DNA of 64,000 bases from an uncultured Tateyamaria sp. (lineage in GTDB: Bacteria > Pseudomonadota > Alphaproteobacteria > Rhodobacterales > Rhodobacteraceae), in contig NZ_CANNES010000002.1 in NCBI RefSeq assembly GCF_947503705.1, positions 372,001 to 436,000 on the forward strand. Reading direction: 5' to 3'. Made by a program: the position numbers and the translations under genes. Under the pieces are notes generated by a model. It searched no databases, was not told the origin of the DNA, and worked only from the letters and a program-made list of their open reading frames with translations. This document shows, one piece after another, positions 40,013 to 49,119 of this stretch. Within the stretch, counting starts at the first letter, position 1; each line of letters begins with the position of its first letter.

Positions 40013-41902
40013 CTAGTCCTTGGCGTATCCGATGGTCTGCAACGCCACTTTGATCTCGTCCAATATCGCCGGGTCGTCGATTGTCGCGGGCATCTTGAAC
40101 GCTTCGCTGTCTGCAATCTTGACCACGGTTCCGCGCAAAATCTTGCCCGATCGTGTTTTGGGCAAACGGTCCACGACCACAGCCTGTTTGAATGCGGCAA
40201 CCGGTCCGATCTGGTCGCGGACGCGTTTGACGCATTCGGCCACTATCTCGTCGTGAGGGCGGTTCACGCCGTTGGTCAGACACAAGAGCCCCACGGGCGA
40301 CTGCCCCTTGAGCGCATCAGTTACACCCACAACCGCACATTCGGCCACATCCGCGTGGCCTGCCAGTACCTCTTCCATTGCACCCGTACTCAGCCTGTGG
40401 CCGGCCACATTGATCACGTCATCGGTGCGCGCCATGATGTAAAGGTATCCGTCCTCGTCCATCATCCCCGCATCGCCCGTTTCGTAATAACCGGGAAAGG
40501 TGGTCAGGTAGGACTTGCGAAACCGGTCATCGGCATTCCACAGCGTGGGCAGCGTGCCAGGCGGCAAGGGCAGCTTGATCGCGATAGCGCCCAGTTCGCC
40601 CGCGGCCACGGGGTGGGCCGCCTCATCCAGAATCTGGACGTCAAAACCGGGCATCGCCACAGTGGGCGAACCGATCTTGACCGGGAGCGCCTCAAGGCCC
40701 GCAGGGTTACCGGCGATGGTAAAGCCTGTCTCGGTCTGCCACCAGTGGTCATAGACCGGCACACCAAGGATATCCTGCGCCCATTCGATGGTGTCCGGGT
40801 CAGCCCGTTCACCGGCCAAGTAGAGCGCGCGCAAACCGCTCAGGTCGTATTTCTGACGCTCCAACCCCTTTGGGTCTTCGCGTTTCACGGCGCGAATGGC
40901 CGTGGGTGCAGTAAAGAAGGATTTGACGTCATGTTCGGCAATCACCCGCCAGAACGTGCCTGCATCGGGAGTACCTACGGGCTTGCCTTCGAACACGATG
41001 GTGGTGTTGCCGTGGATCAGCGGTGCATAGCAGATATAGGAATGGCCCACGACCCAGCCCACGTCAGAAGCGGCCCAAAACACTTCGCCCGGGTCGACCT
41101 GATAGATGTTTTTCATCGTCCAGTTCAACGCCACCAGATGGCCCGCTGTCGGGCGCACAACGCCTTTGGGCGCGCCGGTGGTGCCAGAGGTATATAGGAT
41201 ATAAGCCGGGTGATTGCCTGCAACTGGCACGCACTCGGCCGGTTTCACGCCCTCTTGGCAGGCATGCCAGTCCACGTCCCGATCAGTCAGGTCGCAGGGG
41301 TGTTGATCACGCTGAAGGATCACACAGACATCGGGTTTGTGATCGGCCATCTCGATGGCCCCGTCCAGCAGTGGCTTATAGGCCACGACCCGGCCTGGTT
41401 CGAGGCCACATGAGGCCGCAATGATCGCCTTGGGCGTGCAATCGTCGATCCGCACGGCAAGTTCGTTTGCCGCAAAACCACCAAAGACCACGGAATGGAC
41501 CGCCCCGATACGGGCACAGGCCAGCATGGCCACAAGCGCCTCGGACACCATTGGCATATAGATGATCACGCGGTCGCCCGTTGCTACACCCTGGGCCAAC
41601 AAAGCCCCGGCAAGCGACGCCACCTGGCCTTTCAATTCGGCATAGGTGGTCTTGGACTGCGTACCGGTGATGGGGCTGTCATGGATGATGGCGACCTGAT
41701 CGGCGCGCCCGCGCTCGACATGGCGGTCCACGGCGTTCCAGCACGTGTTCACACGCGCATCGGCGAACCATTCATAGAAATCGTTGCCCCGGTCGAACAA
41801 GGCAGTGGCGGGCGGTTCAACCCAATCAATCGCCTGCGCCTGCTTCAGCCAATATCCCTCAGGATCCGACTTCCAACCTTCATATTCCGCGCGATAACTC
41901 AT
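40013..41902 (-). CDS. prpE: Propionyl-CoA synthetase
   Basis: This 629-residue AMP-forming ligase aligns along its length with PrpE: the N-terminal ACS domain (YRAEYEGWKSDPEGYWLKQA), ILYTSGTTGAPKGVVRPTAG, WWQTETGFTIAGNP, ARTDDVINVAGHRLSTGAME and the catalytic Lys in PKTRSGKILRGTVV. It makes propionyl-CoA from propionate, CoA and ATP. The start at 41902 has GGGAGGAG six bases upstream. Six TGCAAA half sites lie within about 110 bases upstream (41995-42119), matching the kind of site used by the short-chain fatty acyl-CoA regulator PccR/ScfR in Rhodobacter. Transcription ends at 39958-39987. Confidence 0.95.
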   Translation of the reverse strand: MSYRAEYEGWKSDPEGYWLKQAQAIDWVEPPATALFDRGNDFYEWFADARVNTCWNAVDRHVERGRADQVAIIHDSPITGTQSKTTYAELKGQVASLAGALLAQGVATGDRVIIYMPMVSEALVAMLACARIGAVHSVVFGGFAANELAVRIDDCTPKAIIAASCGLEPGRVVAYKPLLDGAIEMADHKPDVCVILQRDQHPCDLTDRDVDWHACQEGVKPAECVPVAGNHPAYILYTSGTTGAPKGVVRPTAGHLVALNWTMKNIYQVDPGEVFWAASDVGWVVGHSYICYAPLIHGNTTIVFEGKPVGTPDAGTFWRVIAEHDVKSFFTAPTAIRAVKREDPKGLERQKYDLSGLRALYLAGERADPDTIEWAQDILGVPVYDHWWQTETGFTIAGNPAGLEALPVKIGSPTVAMPGFDVQILDEAAHPVAAGELGAIAIKLPLPPGTLPTLWNADDRFRKSYLTTFPGYYETGDAGMMDEDGYLYIMARTDDVINVAGHRLSTGAMEEVLAGHADVAECAVVGVTDALKGQSPVGLLCLTNGVNRPHDEIVAECVKRVRDQIGPVAAFKQAVVVDRLPKTRSGKILRGTVVKIADSEAFKMPATIDDPAILDEIKVALQTIGYAKD

Positions 41903-41994
41903 GGTGGTCTCCTCCCTCATGCCGCTGGGTCAGGCATACGAAAGACCAGGGCGCCCGGGCAAGGTCACGCGCGCCCCAGACGACAGAATGCCGC

Positions 41995-42119
41995 GCAAAA
42001 TTTGCAAAAACTACTGAACAAGGTCTGCAAATATTTGCAAAGCCCCTAAAAATACGCAGAAAACTGGAAACATCGTCAGCCTTTGCAAATCTGCAAAGCG
42101 CCAACTGCAAATTTCGCAG
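41995..42119 (-). promoter_or_regulatory. Array of TTTGCAAA-type half sites upstream of prpE
   Basis: TGCAAA occurs six times on the plus strand: 42003, 42026, 42036, 42084, 42092 and 42106 (start positions). Three of these are full TTTGCAAA (42001, 42034, 42082). Two pairs are close direct repeats, 42024-42041 and 42082-42097. Chance would give far fewer than one in this length. TTTGCAAA repeats are the reported site of PccR/ScfR regulators controlling propionyl-CoA assimilation in Rhodobacter sphaeroides. No scfR gene is in the window. Confidence 0.65.
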
Positions 42120-42156
42120 AAAATGGGCGTCGTCATCGATCCGTGCGCCGCTCGGC

Positions 42157-42405
42157 TCACCGGACGTCCAACCACTCTGATCGGATCGCCGCGACGCAAT
42201 CGAGGTCATCCGTGGCCGAGCAACTGACAGGGCGTGGACGGGCATACACGGTCCGACGTTCAAATGTGGTGTCGCCGCGCGCGATTTCGCGGGTCACGGA
42301 TCGATAAATATCACCCTGATAGTTGAATGTGCCTTCGCGTTCACTCACGACTTCTTCGCACGCGGCGAGGGTGAACATCATCAAAATAGGAACACCGAAA
42401 CGCAT
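42157..42405 (-). CDS. Small lipoprotein of unknown function
   Basis: This 82-residue precursor has a lipoprotein signal, MRFGVPILMMFTLAAC, with the lipobox LAAC at residues 13-16, so Cys16 is the likely lipid anchor. The mature part (EEVVSEREGTFNYQGDIYRS) is short and acidic, and two more cysteines (PVSCSATDDLDCVA) may form a disulfide. I do not recognise the family. GGAGGAAATCAA directly before the ATG is a strong ribosome site, and codon use is normal. It lies between the prpE promoter region and maeB, both on the same strand. Confidence 0.78.
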   Translation of the reverse strand: MRFGVPILMMFTLAACEEVVSEREGTFNYQGDIYRSVTREIARGDTTFERRTVYARPRPVSCSATDDLDCVAAIRSEWLDVR

Positions 42406-42461
42406 TTGATTTCCTCCAATTCAAGCAAAAGAATGCCAAAATTAGATACCAAGGCCGTCAG

Positions 42462-42483
42462 ATTCTCAAACTTTTTTGAGAAT
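42462..42483 (-). terminator. Hairpin downstream of maeB
   Basis: ATTCTCAAA (42462-42470) and TTTGAGAAT (42475-42483) pair perfectly around CTTT, 35 bases after the maeB stop on the minus strand. The minus-strand loop is AAAG and no long T-run follows, so termination may be partial or factor-assisted. Confidence 0.5.
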
Positions 42484-42518
42484 TCGCAGCCTCTGGCGTG
42501 CCAGTTTCACTGACCTGC

Positions 42519-44792
42519 CTATCCGTAATGCGTCACTGGGGTTCCGGCAACGGCCGACATATTCAACAGCCCCCGCGCCGTGATCGAGGGGCTGACGATA
42601 TGCGCTCGATTGCCCATTCCCATCAAGATCGGGCCAACCTCCAGCCCGCCGCCTTTCATCTTGAGAATATTGCGCACGCCCGATGCCGCATCCGCATGGG
42701 CAAAGACCAGCACATTGGCAGGTCCCTGCATCCGGTTGCCTGGAAACAAACGCTGACGCAGCTCGGGGTCGAGGGCTGTGTCGATGTTCATCTCGCCCTC
42801 ATAGCAAAAATCGTGACCTTGGGCGTCAAGGATGCGGATCGCCTCGCGCAAGCGCCAGCCAGAGCCATCGCCTTGATTTCCGAACTGTGATTGCGAGCAA
42901 AAGGCCACGTTGGGTTCCACCCCAAACCGGCGCACGTGACGGGCGGCACCGACTGCGATCTCGGCAATCTCTGCGGGTTTTGGATGCAGGTGGACCTGCG
43001 TGTCCGCCACAAAGAGCGGCCCATCCTCAAGGATCATCATGCTAAGCGCACCAACAGGATGATACGCCTCGCGCCCCAGAACCTGTGTGATGTAGTTCAG
43101 ATGCCAGCGGAACTCACCAAAGGTACCGCAAATCAGGCTATCCGCCTCTTCGCGATGGACCATCACGGCACCGATGGCGGTGGTATTGGTGCGCATGATC
43201 GCACGGGCCAGGTCGGGCGTCACACCGCGCCGACACATCAGGCTATGATAGGTTTCCCAGTAATCGCGATAGCGCGGGTCGTTTTCCGGGTTTACCAGAT
43301 CGACATTCCCGCCGACGTTGAGGGTCAAACCAGCCCGCTCGATCCGCGCCTCAATCACTTCGGGTCGGCCGATCAGGATGGGTCGCTCGGTGGTTTCCTC
43401 CAGCATGGCCTGCGCGGCACGCAAGACCCGTTCATCCTCACCCTCAGCAAAGACGATGCGGCGCGCACGGGCGCGGGCGGCCTCAAACACCGGGCGCATC
43501 AACAGCGCAGATTTAAAGACCGAGCCATCAAGCCTTTCCTTGTAGGCGTCCAAATCCTCGATGGGGCGCGTCGCTACACCTGTGTCCATCGCGGCCTGCG
43601 CCACCGCAGAACTGACGATGCCCACAAGTCGCGGATCAAAAGGTTTCGGGATCAGATAATCGGCCCCGAATGTCAGTTGTTCGCCTTGATAGGCAGCGGC
43701 GGCCTCAGCGCTGGTGGTGGCTCGGGCAAGGGCGGCAATGCCGTCGATACAGGCCAACTGCATCTCATCATTAATGGTAGTGGCACCCACATCCAGTGCC
43801 CCCCGAAAGATGAATGGAAAGCACAACACATTGTTGACCTGATTGGGAAAGTCGCTGCGCCCCGTCGCGATGATGGCATCCGGAGCGGCGGCGCGGGCAT
43901 CCTCCGGCAGGATCTCGGGTGTTGGATTGGCCAACGCAAAGATGATGGGCCTCTTGGCCATCTGTTTCACGTGCTCTGGCTTGAGCACGTTGGGACCGGA
44001 AAGGCCAAGAAAAAGGTCTGCCCCCGCGATCACGTCATCCAATGTGCGCAAATCGGTGTCTTGAGCAAAGGCGGCCTTGGACGGATTCATGTCCTCGGCC
44101 CGGCCCTCGTATACCAACCCGTGAATATCGCACAGCCAAACGTTTTCACGTTTGACGCCCATCTTGAGGAGCATGTTCAGACAGGCAATTCCCGCCGCCC
44201 CACCACCGGTCGAGACAATCTTGATGTCTTCAAATTTCTTGCCCGCCACGTGCAGCGCATTTTTGGCCGCGGCCCCCACAACGATGGCTGTGCCGTGCTG
44301 GTCGTCATGGAAAACAGGGATGTTCATCCGCTCGCGGCATATCCGCTCAACCACGAAACAGTCGGGCGCTTTGATGTCCTCAAGGTTAATAGCCCCGAAT
44401 GAAGGCTCCATCGCGCAAACGATATCCGCCAGCTTTTCAGGGTCGGATTCGTCCAATTCAATGTCAAAACAGTCGATAGAGGCGAATTTCTTGAAGAGCA
44501 CCGCCTTGCCCTCCATTACCGGTTTGGAGGCCAGCGCACCGATATTGCCCAGACCCAGAACAGCCGTCCCGTTGGTTACCACCGCCACCAGATTGCCCCG
44601 CGCGGTAAAGCGGGCTGCGTTGCTGGGATCGTCCTTGATCTCAAGGCAGGCTTCGGCCACGCCCGGCGAATAGGCCCGCGCCAGATCACGACCATTGGCC
44701 ATGGGCTTGGTCGCTCTGATCTCAAGCTTACCGGGTTTGGGAAATTCGTGATAATCGAGAGCTGCCTGGCGCAGGTTCGGTTGGTCGGACAT
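42519..44792 (-). CDS. maeB: NADP-dependent malic enzyme, MaeB type
   Basis: This 757-residue protein has an N-terminal malic-enzyme part (about 1-430), with YSPGVAEACLEIKDDPSNAA, VFHDDQHGTAIVVGAAAKNA and VSTGGGAAGIACLNMLLKMG. The C-terminal part (about 435-757) is phosphotransacetylase-like: ARRIVFAEGEDERVLRAAQA, VMVHREEADSLICG, NVLVFAHADAASGVRNILK. It converts malate to pyruvate and CO2 with NADP; the PTA-like domain is regulatory, commonly by acetyl-CoA, and lacks transacetylase activity in studied cases. It supplies pyruvate and NADPH during growth on C2/C3 acids and fatty acids. Inverted repeats at 44813-44830 and 44849-44877 lie upstream. Confidence 0.96.
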   Translation of the reverse strand: MSDQPNLRQAALDYHEFPKPGKLEIRATKPMANGRDLARAYSPGVAEACLEIKDDPSNAARFTARGNLVAVVTNGTAVLGLGNIGALASKPVMEGKAVLFKKFASIDCFDIELDESDPEKLADIVCAMEPSFGAINLEDIKAPDCFVVERICRERMNIPVFHDDQHGTAIVVGAAAKNALHVAGKKFEDIKIVSTGGGAAGIACLNMLLKMGVKRENVWLCDIHGLVYEGRAEDMNPSKAAFAQDTDLRTLDDVIAGADLFLGLSGPNVLKPEHVKQMAKRPIIFALANPTPEILPEDARAAAPDAIIATGRSDFPNQVNNVLCFPFIFRGALDVGATTINDEMQLACIDGIAALARATTSAEAAAAYQGEQLTFGADYLIPKPFDPRLVGIVSSAVAQAAMDTGVATRPIEDLDAYKERLDGSVFKSALLMRPVFEAARARARRIVFAEGEDERVLRAAQAMLEETTERPILIGRPEVIEARIERAGLTLNVGGNVDLVNPENDPRYRDYWETYHSLMCRRGVTPDLARAIMRTNTTAIGAVMVHREEADSLICGTFGEFRWHLNYITQVLGREAYHPVGALSMMILEDGPLFVADTQVHLHPKPAEIAEIAVGAARHVRRFGVEPNVAFCSQSQFGNQGDGSGWRLREAIRILDAQGHDFCYEGEMNIDTALDPELRQRLFPGNRMQGPANVLVFAHADAASGVRNILKMKGGGLEVGPILMGMGNRAHIVSPSITARGLLNMSAVAGTPVTHYG

Positions 44793-44812
44793 GGTGCCTC
44801 CCTGGCAAAATA

Positions 44813-44877
44813 TGGTTTAGCGTTAAACCAGTTTTGACGCAGGGGCAAATTGTGATCGGTGCGGGTTTGATCACAAT
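44813..44877. promoter_or_regulatory. Divergent control region with two inverted repeats (maeB / salvage operon)
   Basis: TGGTTTA (44813-44819) and TAAACCA (44824-44830) form a perfect 7+7 repeat. ATTGTGATC (44849-44857) and GATCACAAT (44869-44877) form a perfect 9+9 repeat with an 11-base spacer. Both lie between divergent maeB and the VOC-bicupin gene. The spacing of the second does not fit CRP; a GntR- or LacI-class regulator is possible. Confidence 0.5.
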
Positions 44878-44970
44878 CCAATGTGCGCTGTCCCGCTTCG
44901 TTGCAGTCCGTTCACGCATTGCATCCCTCACCACCTTTGCGTTTATTTGGCGCGAAGAAGGAGGATCCGC

Positions 44971-46074
44971 ATGTCTGAGATACGGGCCGAGATACGCCTG
45001 CCCACCAATGAATTGCGCGACGACATTCCCTTTTTCACAAAGGTATTGGGGATGCGGATGGACATGATCTATCCCGCCGATGACCCGAGCGTCGCGGTGT
45101 TTTCAGGCCATGGCCTACGTGTTCGCATCGAGGCTGGCGCGAACGAGCCGCCCGGCACCTTGCGCATTCTGACAGACGATCCCAATGGGTTTGCTGACGG
45201 CGTGCGTGAACTGACCGCCCCAAATGGCACGCGTGTCGAGATCGCAGAACTGAACCCGCCCCTGGTTTTGCCCGACACCATCCACAGCTTTGTCGTCCGC
45301 CGCCTCGCCGACCAGGCCCCTTGGGTTATTGGCCGCGCGGGCATGCACTATCGCGATCTGATCCCGGATCGTCTGGGCGGTTCAATCATCGCAAGCCACA
45401 TCCGCATCCCCGATGGCGGCCCAGTGCCCGATATGGTGCATTACCACACGGTCGGGTTTCAATTGATCTTTTGCTACCGAGGCTGGGTGGACCTCGTCTA
45501 TGAAGATCAGGGGGAGCCCTTCCGTCTCCACGCAGGCTGTTGCGTGATCCAACCGCCCGAAATCCGGCACCGGGTTTTGTATGCCAGCGACAATATCGAA
45601 GTGATCGAGATTGGCGTGCCAGCCGAACATGTCACCACCATTGACCACGAGATGAATCTGCCCAACGGTCCGGCCAACCCGGACCGCCGGTTTCAGGGTC
45701 AACGCTTTGTCCACCACAAGGTGGACGAGGCCACTTGGGCCCCTTTCCGCCTGCCGGGGTTTGCGGCCCGTGACACCGGGATCAGCGATGGCACACAAGG
45801 GGTCGCTGGTGTTCAGGTGGCCAAACGCAGTGACGGCCCGACGGCATGGGCAGTTCATGACAGCGACATCCTGTTCACCTTTGTGATGGAGGGCACAATG
45901 ACCCTTGAGGGGGAGGGCCGCGATCCTTTCCCCCTGTCACCCGGCGACGCCTTTGTTATTCCACCCGGGATGGCAACGCGCTATGCAGAGCCTTCGACTG
46001 ATTTGGAACTGCTGGAGGTGTCACTGCCGGGCCGCTTTACGACCCATATGCAGACGCCAAAGGACGGGACATGA
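44971..46074 (+). CDS. VOC-like plus double-cupin protein, first gene of salvage operon
   Basis: This protein of 367 residues appears to join three modules. The first is a glyoxalase/VOC-like domain at 1-95 (RLPTNELRDDIPFFTKVLGM, HGLRVRIEAGANEPPGTLRI). The second is a cupin at about 130-235 (HYHTVGFQLIFCYRGWVDLV, HAGCCVIQPPEIRHRVLYAS). The third is another cupin at about 275-360 (AVHDSDILFTFVMEGTMTLE, SPGDAFVIPPGMATRYAEPS). Both cupins retain some metal-site histidines. I do not know the function; the place ahead of cdd-deoA-deoB suggests a step in nucleoside or purine-derivative degradation. AAGGAGGA six bases ahead of the ATG at 44971 sets the start. Confidence 0.82.
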   Translation: MSEIRAEIRLPTNELRDDIPFFTKVLGMRMDMIYPADDPSVAVFSGHGLRVRIEAGANEPPGTLRILTDDPNGFADGVRELTAPNGTRVEIAELNPPLVLPDTIHSFVVRRLADQAPWVIGRAGMHYRDLIPDRLGGSIIASHIRIPDGGPVPDMVHYHTVGFQLIFCYRGWVDLVYEDQGEPFRLHAGCCVIQPPEIRHRVLYASDNIEVIEIGVPAEHVTTIDHEMNLPNGPANPDRRFQGQRFVHHKVDEATWAPFRLPGFAARDTGISDGTQGVAGVQVAKRSDGPTAWAVHDSDILFTFVMEGTMTLEGEGRDPFPLSPGDAFVIPPGMATRYAEPSTDLELLEVSLPGRFTTHMQTPKDGT

Positions 46075-46083
46075 GGACCTGAC

Positions 46084-46482
46084 ATGAGTGCTTTGAAAGA
46101 TGCCGCTATGGCTGTGCGCGAGAACGCCCATGCGCCCTATTCCAACTTTCAGGTGGGTGCCGCGATCCGCGCGGCCTCTGGCACTGTTTATGTGGGCTGC
46201 AACGTCGAAAATGTGGCCTATCCCGAAGGGACCTGTGCCGAAGCGGGCGCAATTGCGGCCATGGCGGCGGCAGGCGAATACCGGATCACAGAGGCCTATG
46301 TGGTCGCAGGCAGCCCCATGCCCGTGACCCCCTGCGGCGGATGCCGCCAGAAACTGGCTGAATTCGGTGCGGGCGACGTGGTTGTAACCATGGCCACGAC
46401 GGGGGGCATTGAGCAGTCGATGACCCTCGCCGAGTTGCTGCCCGGCGCTTTCACCACGGCCCACATGGATGGCGAGGCATGA
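46084..46482 (+). CDS. cdd: Cytidine deaminase
   Basis: This protein of 132 residues is the short, tetrameric type. The zinc ligands are Cys51 in GTCAEAGAI, with Glu53 as the proton shuttle, and Cys84 and Cys87 in TPCGGCRQ. The substrate-binding segment NAHAPYSNFQVGAA is also present. It deaminates cytidine and deoxycytidine to uridine and deoxyuridine in salvage. The gene starts nine bases after the VOC-bicupin gene, and its stop overlaps deoA (ATGA). Together with deoA, deoB and upp it funnels nucleosides to bases and pentose phosphates. Confidence 0.96.
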   Translation: MSALKDAAMAVRENAHAPYSNFQVGAAIRAASGTVYVGCNVENVAYPEGTCAEAGAIAAMAAAGEYRITEAYVVAGSPMPVTPCGGCRQKLAEFGAGDVVVTMATTGGIEQSMTLAELLPGAFTTAHMDGEA

Positions 46483-47786
46483 GCAACGCCCGCGCCATCA
46501 TCGCCAAGCTGCGCCAACGCCAGACGCCCAACCGCGAAGAACTGAATTGGTTCGCTCAAGGTTTGGCTGATGGTACCGTGACCGACGCACAATCAGGGGC
46601 CTTTGCCATGGCCGTATGCCTGAACGGGCTGGGCGATGTGGGCCGTGTGGCCCTCACCATGGCGATGCGTGACAGTGGGCGCGTACTAGAGTGGGATCTG
46701 CCCGGGCCAGTCCTCGACAAACACTCCACCGGCGGCGTTGGGGATTGCGTGAGCCTCGTGCTGGCCCCCGCCATGGCGGCTTGTGGCGCTTATGTGCCGA
46801 TGATTTCCGGGCGTGGACTGGGCCATACAGGCGGCACGCTGGACAAGTTGGACGCGATCCCCGGCGTCAGCACGCAACTGAGCGAGCGCCGCTTGCGCGA
46901 CACCATTGCCAAGGCGGGCTGCGCCATTGTAGGCGCATCCGCCGATATCGCCCCTGCGGACAAACGGCTTTATGCGGTGCGCGATGTGACCGCCACGGTG
47001 GAAAGCCTTGACCTGATCACGGCCTCGATCCTGTCCAAGAAGCTGGCGGCGGGCCTCGATGGCTTGGTGCTGGACGTCAAAACCGGTTCTGGCGCGTTCA
47101 TGAAGGACATGGACGAGGCGCGCGGCCTTGCCGAAGCATTGGTCAAAACCGCCAATGCCGCAGGGTGCAAAACCACCGCCCTGATCACTGACATGAGCCA
47201 ACCGCTGGCCCCCGCCCTTGGCAATGCCTTGGAAGTGGCCGAGGTGATGCGAGTTCTGACGGGCCGTGCGGCGGGTCCCCTGGTCGAGATTGCAGCCGCC
47301 CTCGGCGGCGTTCTGCTGGCCAATGGTGGATTGGCAAAGGACGTGCAGGCGGGCGCTGATGCCATTGCGGCAGTCATCAAGGATGGGCGCGCGGCTGAAC
47401 GGTTCGGGGCCATGGTCGCGGCGATGGGTGGGCCAGTGCAATTTGTTGAAAACTGGCCGCGCTTTCTGCCAGAGGCGACCGTCATCCGCGAAGTCAGCGC
47501 TCAAAGCACGGCTTTTATCACCGCCATTGATGGCGAGGCTCTTGGCCTCGCAGTCGTGGACCTGGGAGGTGGCCGCGCAGTGGAAAGCGACCAGATCAAC
47601 CCGGCTGTGGGCTTGTCGGACGTGGTGCGTCTGGGCAGCAAAGTGGCCAAGGGCCAGCCTTTGGCCGTCATTCACGCCGCCCGCCCGGCAGATGCGGATC
47701 GGGCCGAGGCTGCGCTGCGGCGCGCGATTTCCACTGGGCCGCTGGCCCCCGCAACCCCAGACCTGATCGCGGATCGGATCGGCTGA
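46479..47786 (+). CDS. deoA: Thymidine phosphorylase
   Basis: This 435-residue enzyme has the phosphate-binding sequence [13 protein letters not shown] at residue 81, [20 protein letters not shown], and [20 protein letters not shown] of the pyrimidine phosphorylase family. It splits thymidine or deoxyuridine with phosphate into the base and deoxyribose-1-phosphate. The start overlaps the cdd stop as ATGA and the stop shares one base with the deoB start (TGATG), so it is coupled on both sides. Length is normal for the proteobacterial enzyme. Confidence 0.96.
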   Translation: MSNARAIIAKLRQRQTPNREELNWFAQGLADGTVTDAQSGAFAMAVCLNGLGDVGRVALTMAMRDSGRVLEWDLPGPVLDKHSTGGVGDCVSLVLAPAMAACGAYVPMISGRGLGHTGGTLDKLDAIPGVSTQLSERRLRDTIAKAGCAIVGASADIAPADKRLYAVRDVTATVESLDLITASILSKKLAAGLDGLVLDVKTGSGAFMKDMDEARGLAEALVKTANAAGCKTTALITDMSQPLAPALGNALEVAEVMRVLTGRAAGPLVEIAAALGGVLLANGGLAKDVQAGADAIAAVIKDGRAAERFGAMVAAMGGPVQFVENWPRFLPEATVIREVSAQSTAFITAIDGEALGLAVVDLGGGRAVESDQINPAVGLSDVVRLGSKVAKGQPLAVIHAARPADADRAEAALRRAISTGPLAPATPDLIADRIG

Positions 47787-48955
47787 TGGCGCGCGCGTTC
47801 CTCGTGGTCATGGACTCCGTCGGTATCGGCGGGGCACCGGACGCAGGCGACTATTTCAATGGGGATGTCCCGGACACCGGCGCAAACACACTGGGCCATA
47901 TTGCCGAGGCTTGTGCAGCAGGTCAGGCCAATGAGGGGCGCAGCGGCCCGCTGTACCTGCCGCATCTGGAACGACTGGGCCTTTGGGATGCGATGGCGCT
48001 GGCGGCGGGTGAAACCGTTGCGCCGGGCCCCTTTGGAGCGGCGACAGAGGTATCGCGCGGCAAGGACACGCCATCCGGCCATTGGGAACTAGCCGGGGTG
48101 CCCGTGCCTTGGGACTGGCACTATTTCCCAGATACTCAGCCTGCTTTTCCCAAAGACGTGGTCGCGGCTGTTTGCACGGCTGCGGGCACCTCGGGGATAT
48201 TGGGCAATTGCCATGCTTCGGGCACCGAGATCATTGCCCGGCATGGGGTGGCCCACATAGAGACTGGCGAACCCATTTGCTATACCTCGGCGGACTCTGT
48301 GTTTCAGATTGCCGCTCACGAAGAACACTTTGGCCTCGACCGGCTTTTGCGCCTGTGTGAAGCCGTCGCGCCCATGCTGCATGAGATGCGCGTCGGTCGG
48401 GTCATTGCGCGGCCTTTCATCGGCACGCCCGGCGCCTTTGAGCGGACAGCACACCGCCGCGACTATGCCATCGCACCACCCGCGCCAGTCCTCAGCAATT
48501 GGGTGCAGGACGCAGGCCACCATGTTTTTGGGGTTGGGAAGGTTGGCGATATCTTTTCCATGCAAGGGTTTGACGAGGTCCGCAAAGGGCCCGATGCCAC
48601 GTTGATGGAGCATCTGTCTGACCTCGTGGACACAGCCGAAGAGGGTAGTCTCACCTTTGCCAATTTTGTCGAGTTTGACAGCCTCTACGGCCACCGACGT
48701 GATGTGGCGGGCTATGCCCGGCATCTGGAGTGGTTTGACGCGGCCCTGAGCAAGGTGCTGGCCCGGATGCGCCCGGACGACATGATGGTTTTGACAGCAG
48801 ATCACGGCAATGACCCGACCTGGGTGGGCACCGATCATACCCGCGAACGGGTGCCCGTTTTGGTGTCTGGTGGTCACGAAAGCGCGTTGGGGCCTTTGGG
48901 CTTTGTCGATGTGGCGTCCATCGTGGCGCGCCATCTGAGCGTTTCACCAAAATGA
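47786..48955 (+). CDS. deoB: Phosphopentomutase
   Basis: The 389-residue protein begins [20 protein letters not shown], the metal-binding head of the alkaline-phosphatase-fold mutases. Further metal sites are [13 protein letters not shown] and [20 protein letters not shown]. It converts (deoxy)ribose-1-phosphate to the 5-phosphate, which links nucleoside breakdown to central carbon. The start overlaps the deoA stop by one base. Two hairpins, GCGCC-TGAC-GGCGC (48956-48969) and GAGGGG/CCCCTC (49001-49019), followed by the repeat at 49021 suggest an operon end here. Confidence 0.96.
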   Translation: MARAFLVVMDSVGIGGAPDAGDYFNGDVPDTGANTLGHIAEACAAGQANEGRSGPLYLPHLERLGLWDAMALAAGETVAPGPFGAATEVSRGKDTPSGHWELAGVPVPWDWHYFPDTQPAFPKDVVAAVCTAAGTSGILGNCHASGTEIIARHGVAHIETGEPICYTSADSVFQIAAHEEHFGLDRLLRLCEAVAPMLHEMRVGRVIARPFIGTPGAFERTAHRRDYAIAPPAPVLSNWVQDAGHHVFGVGKVGDIFSMQGFDEVRKGPDATLMEHLSDLVDTAEEGSLTFANFVEFDSLYGHRRDVAGYARHLEWFDAALSKVLARMRPDDMMVLTADHGNDPTWVGTDHTRERVPVLVSGGHESALGPLGFVDVASIVARHLSVSPK

Positions 48956-49019
48956 GCGCCTGACGGCGCACATGATTTTTGCCGCGCATCCGCGCGGGAT
49001 GAGGGGCTGTCTACCCCTC
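48956..49019 (+). terminator. Hairpins after deoB
   Basis: GCGCC-TGAC-GGCGC (48956-48969) directly after the stop is followed at 48975 by ATTTTT. GAGGGG (49001-49006) pairs with CCCCTC (49014-49019). The first has an intrinsic-terminator look with a short stem; the second precedes the repeat element. Confidence 0.55.
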
Positions 49020-49020
49020 A

Positions 49021-49053
49021 AACACCCCGAGGATATTTTTGACCAGAAGAAAC
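49021..49053 (+). repeat. 3'-end repeat, copy B (downstream of deoB)
   Basis: AACACCCCGAGGATATTTTT (49021-49040) followed by GACCAGAAGAAAC. It matches copy C at 14707-14738 most closely and copy A at 29359-29392 in plan. It lies 65 bases after the deoB stop in the same orientation, between deoB and upp. Confidence 0.6.
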
Positions 49054-49119
49054 CACCCCGTTGTTTCTGGCGCGCGGACGCGGCACAAGGGGGCCGATTT
49101 TGCACAAGGAGCGCATGCC

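Noticed and set aside
44849-44877. CRP-type site (TGTGA ... TCACA)
   Set aside because: The half sites are separated by 15 bases instead of 6, which does not fit CRP; kept only as an inverted repeat for an unknown regulator.
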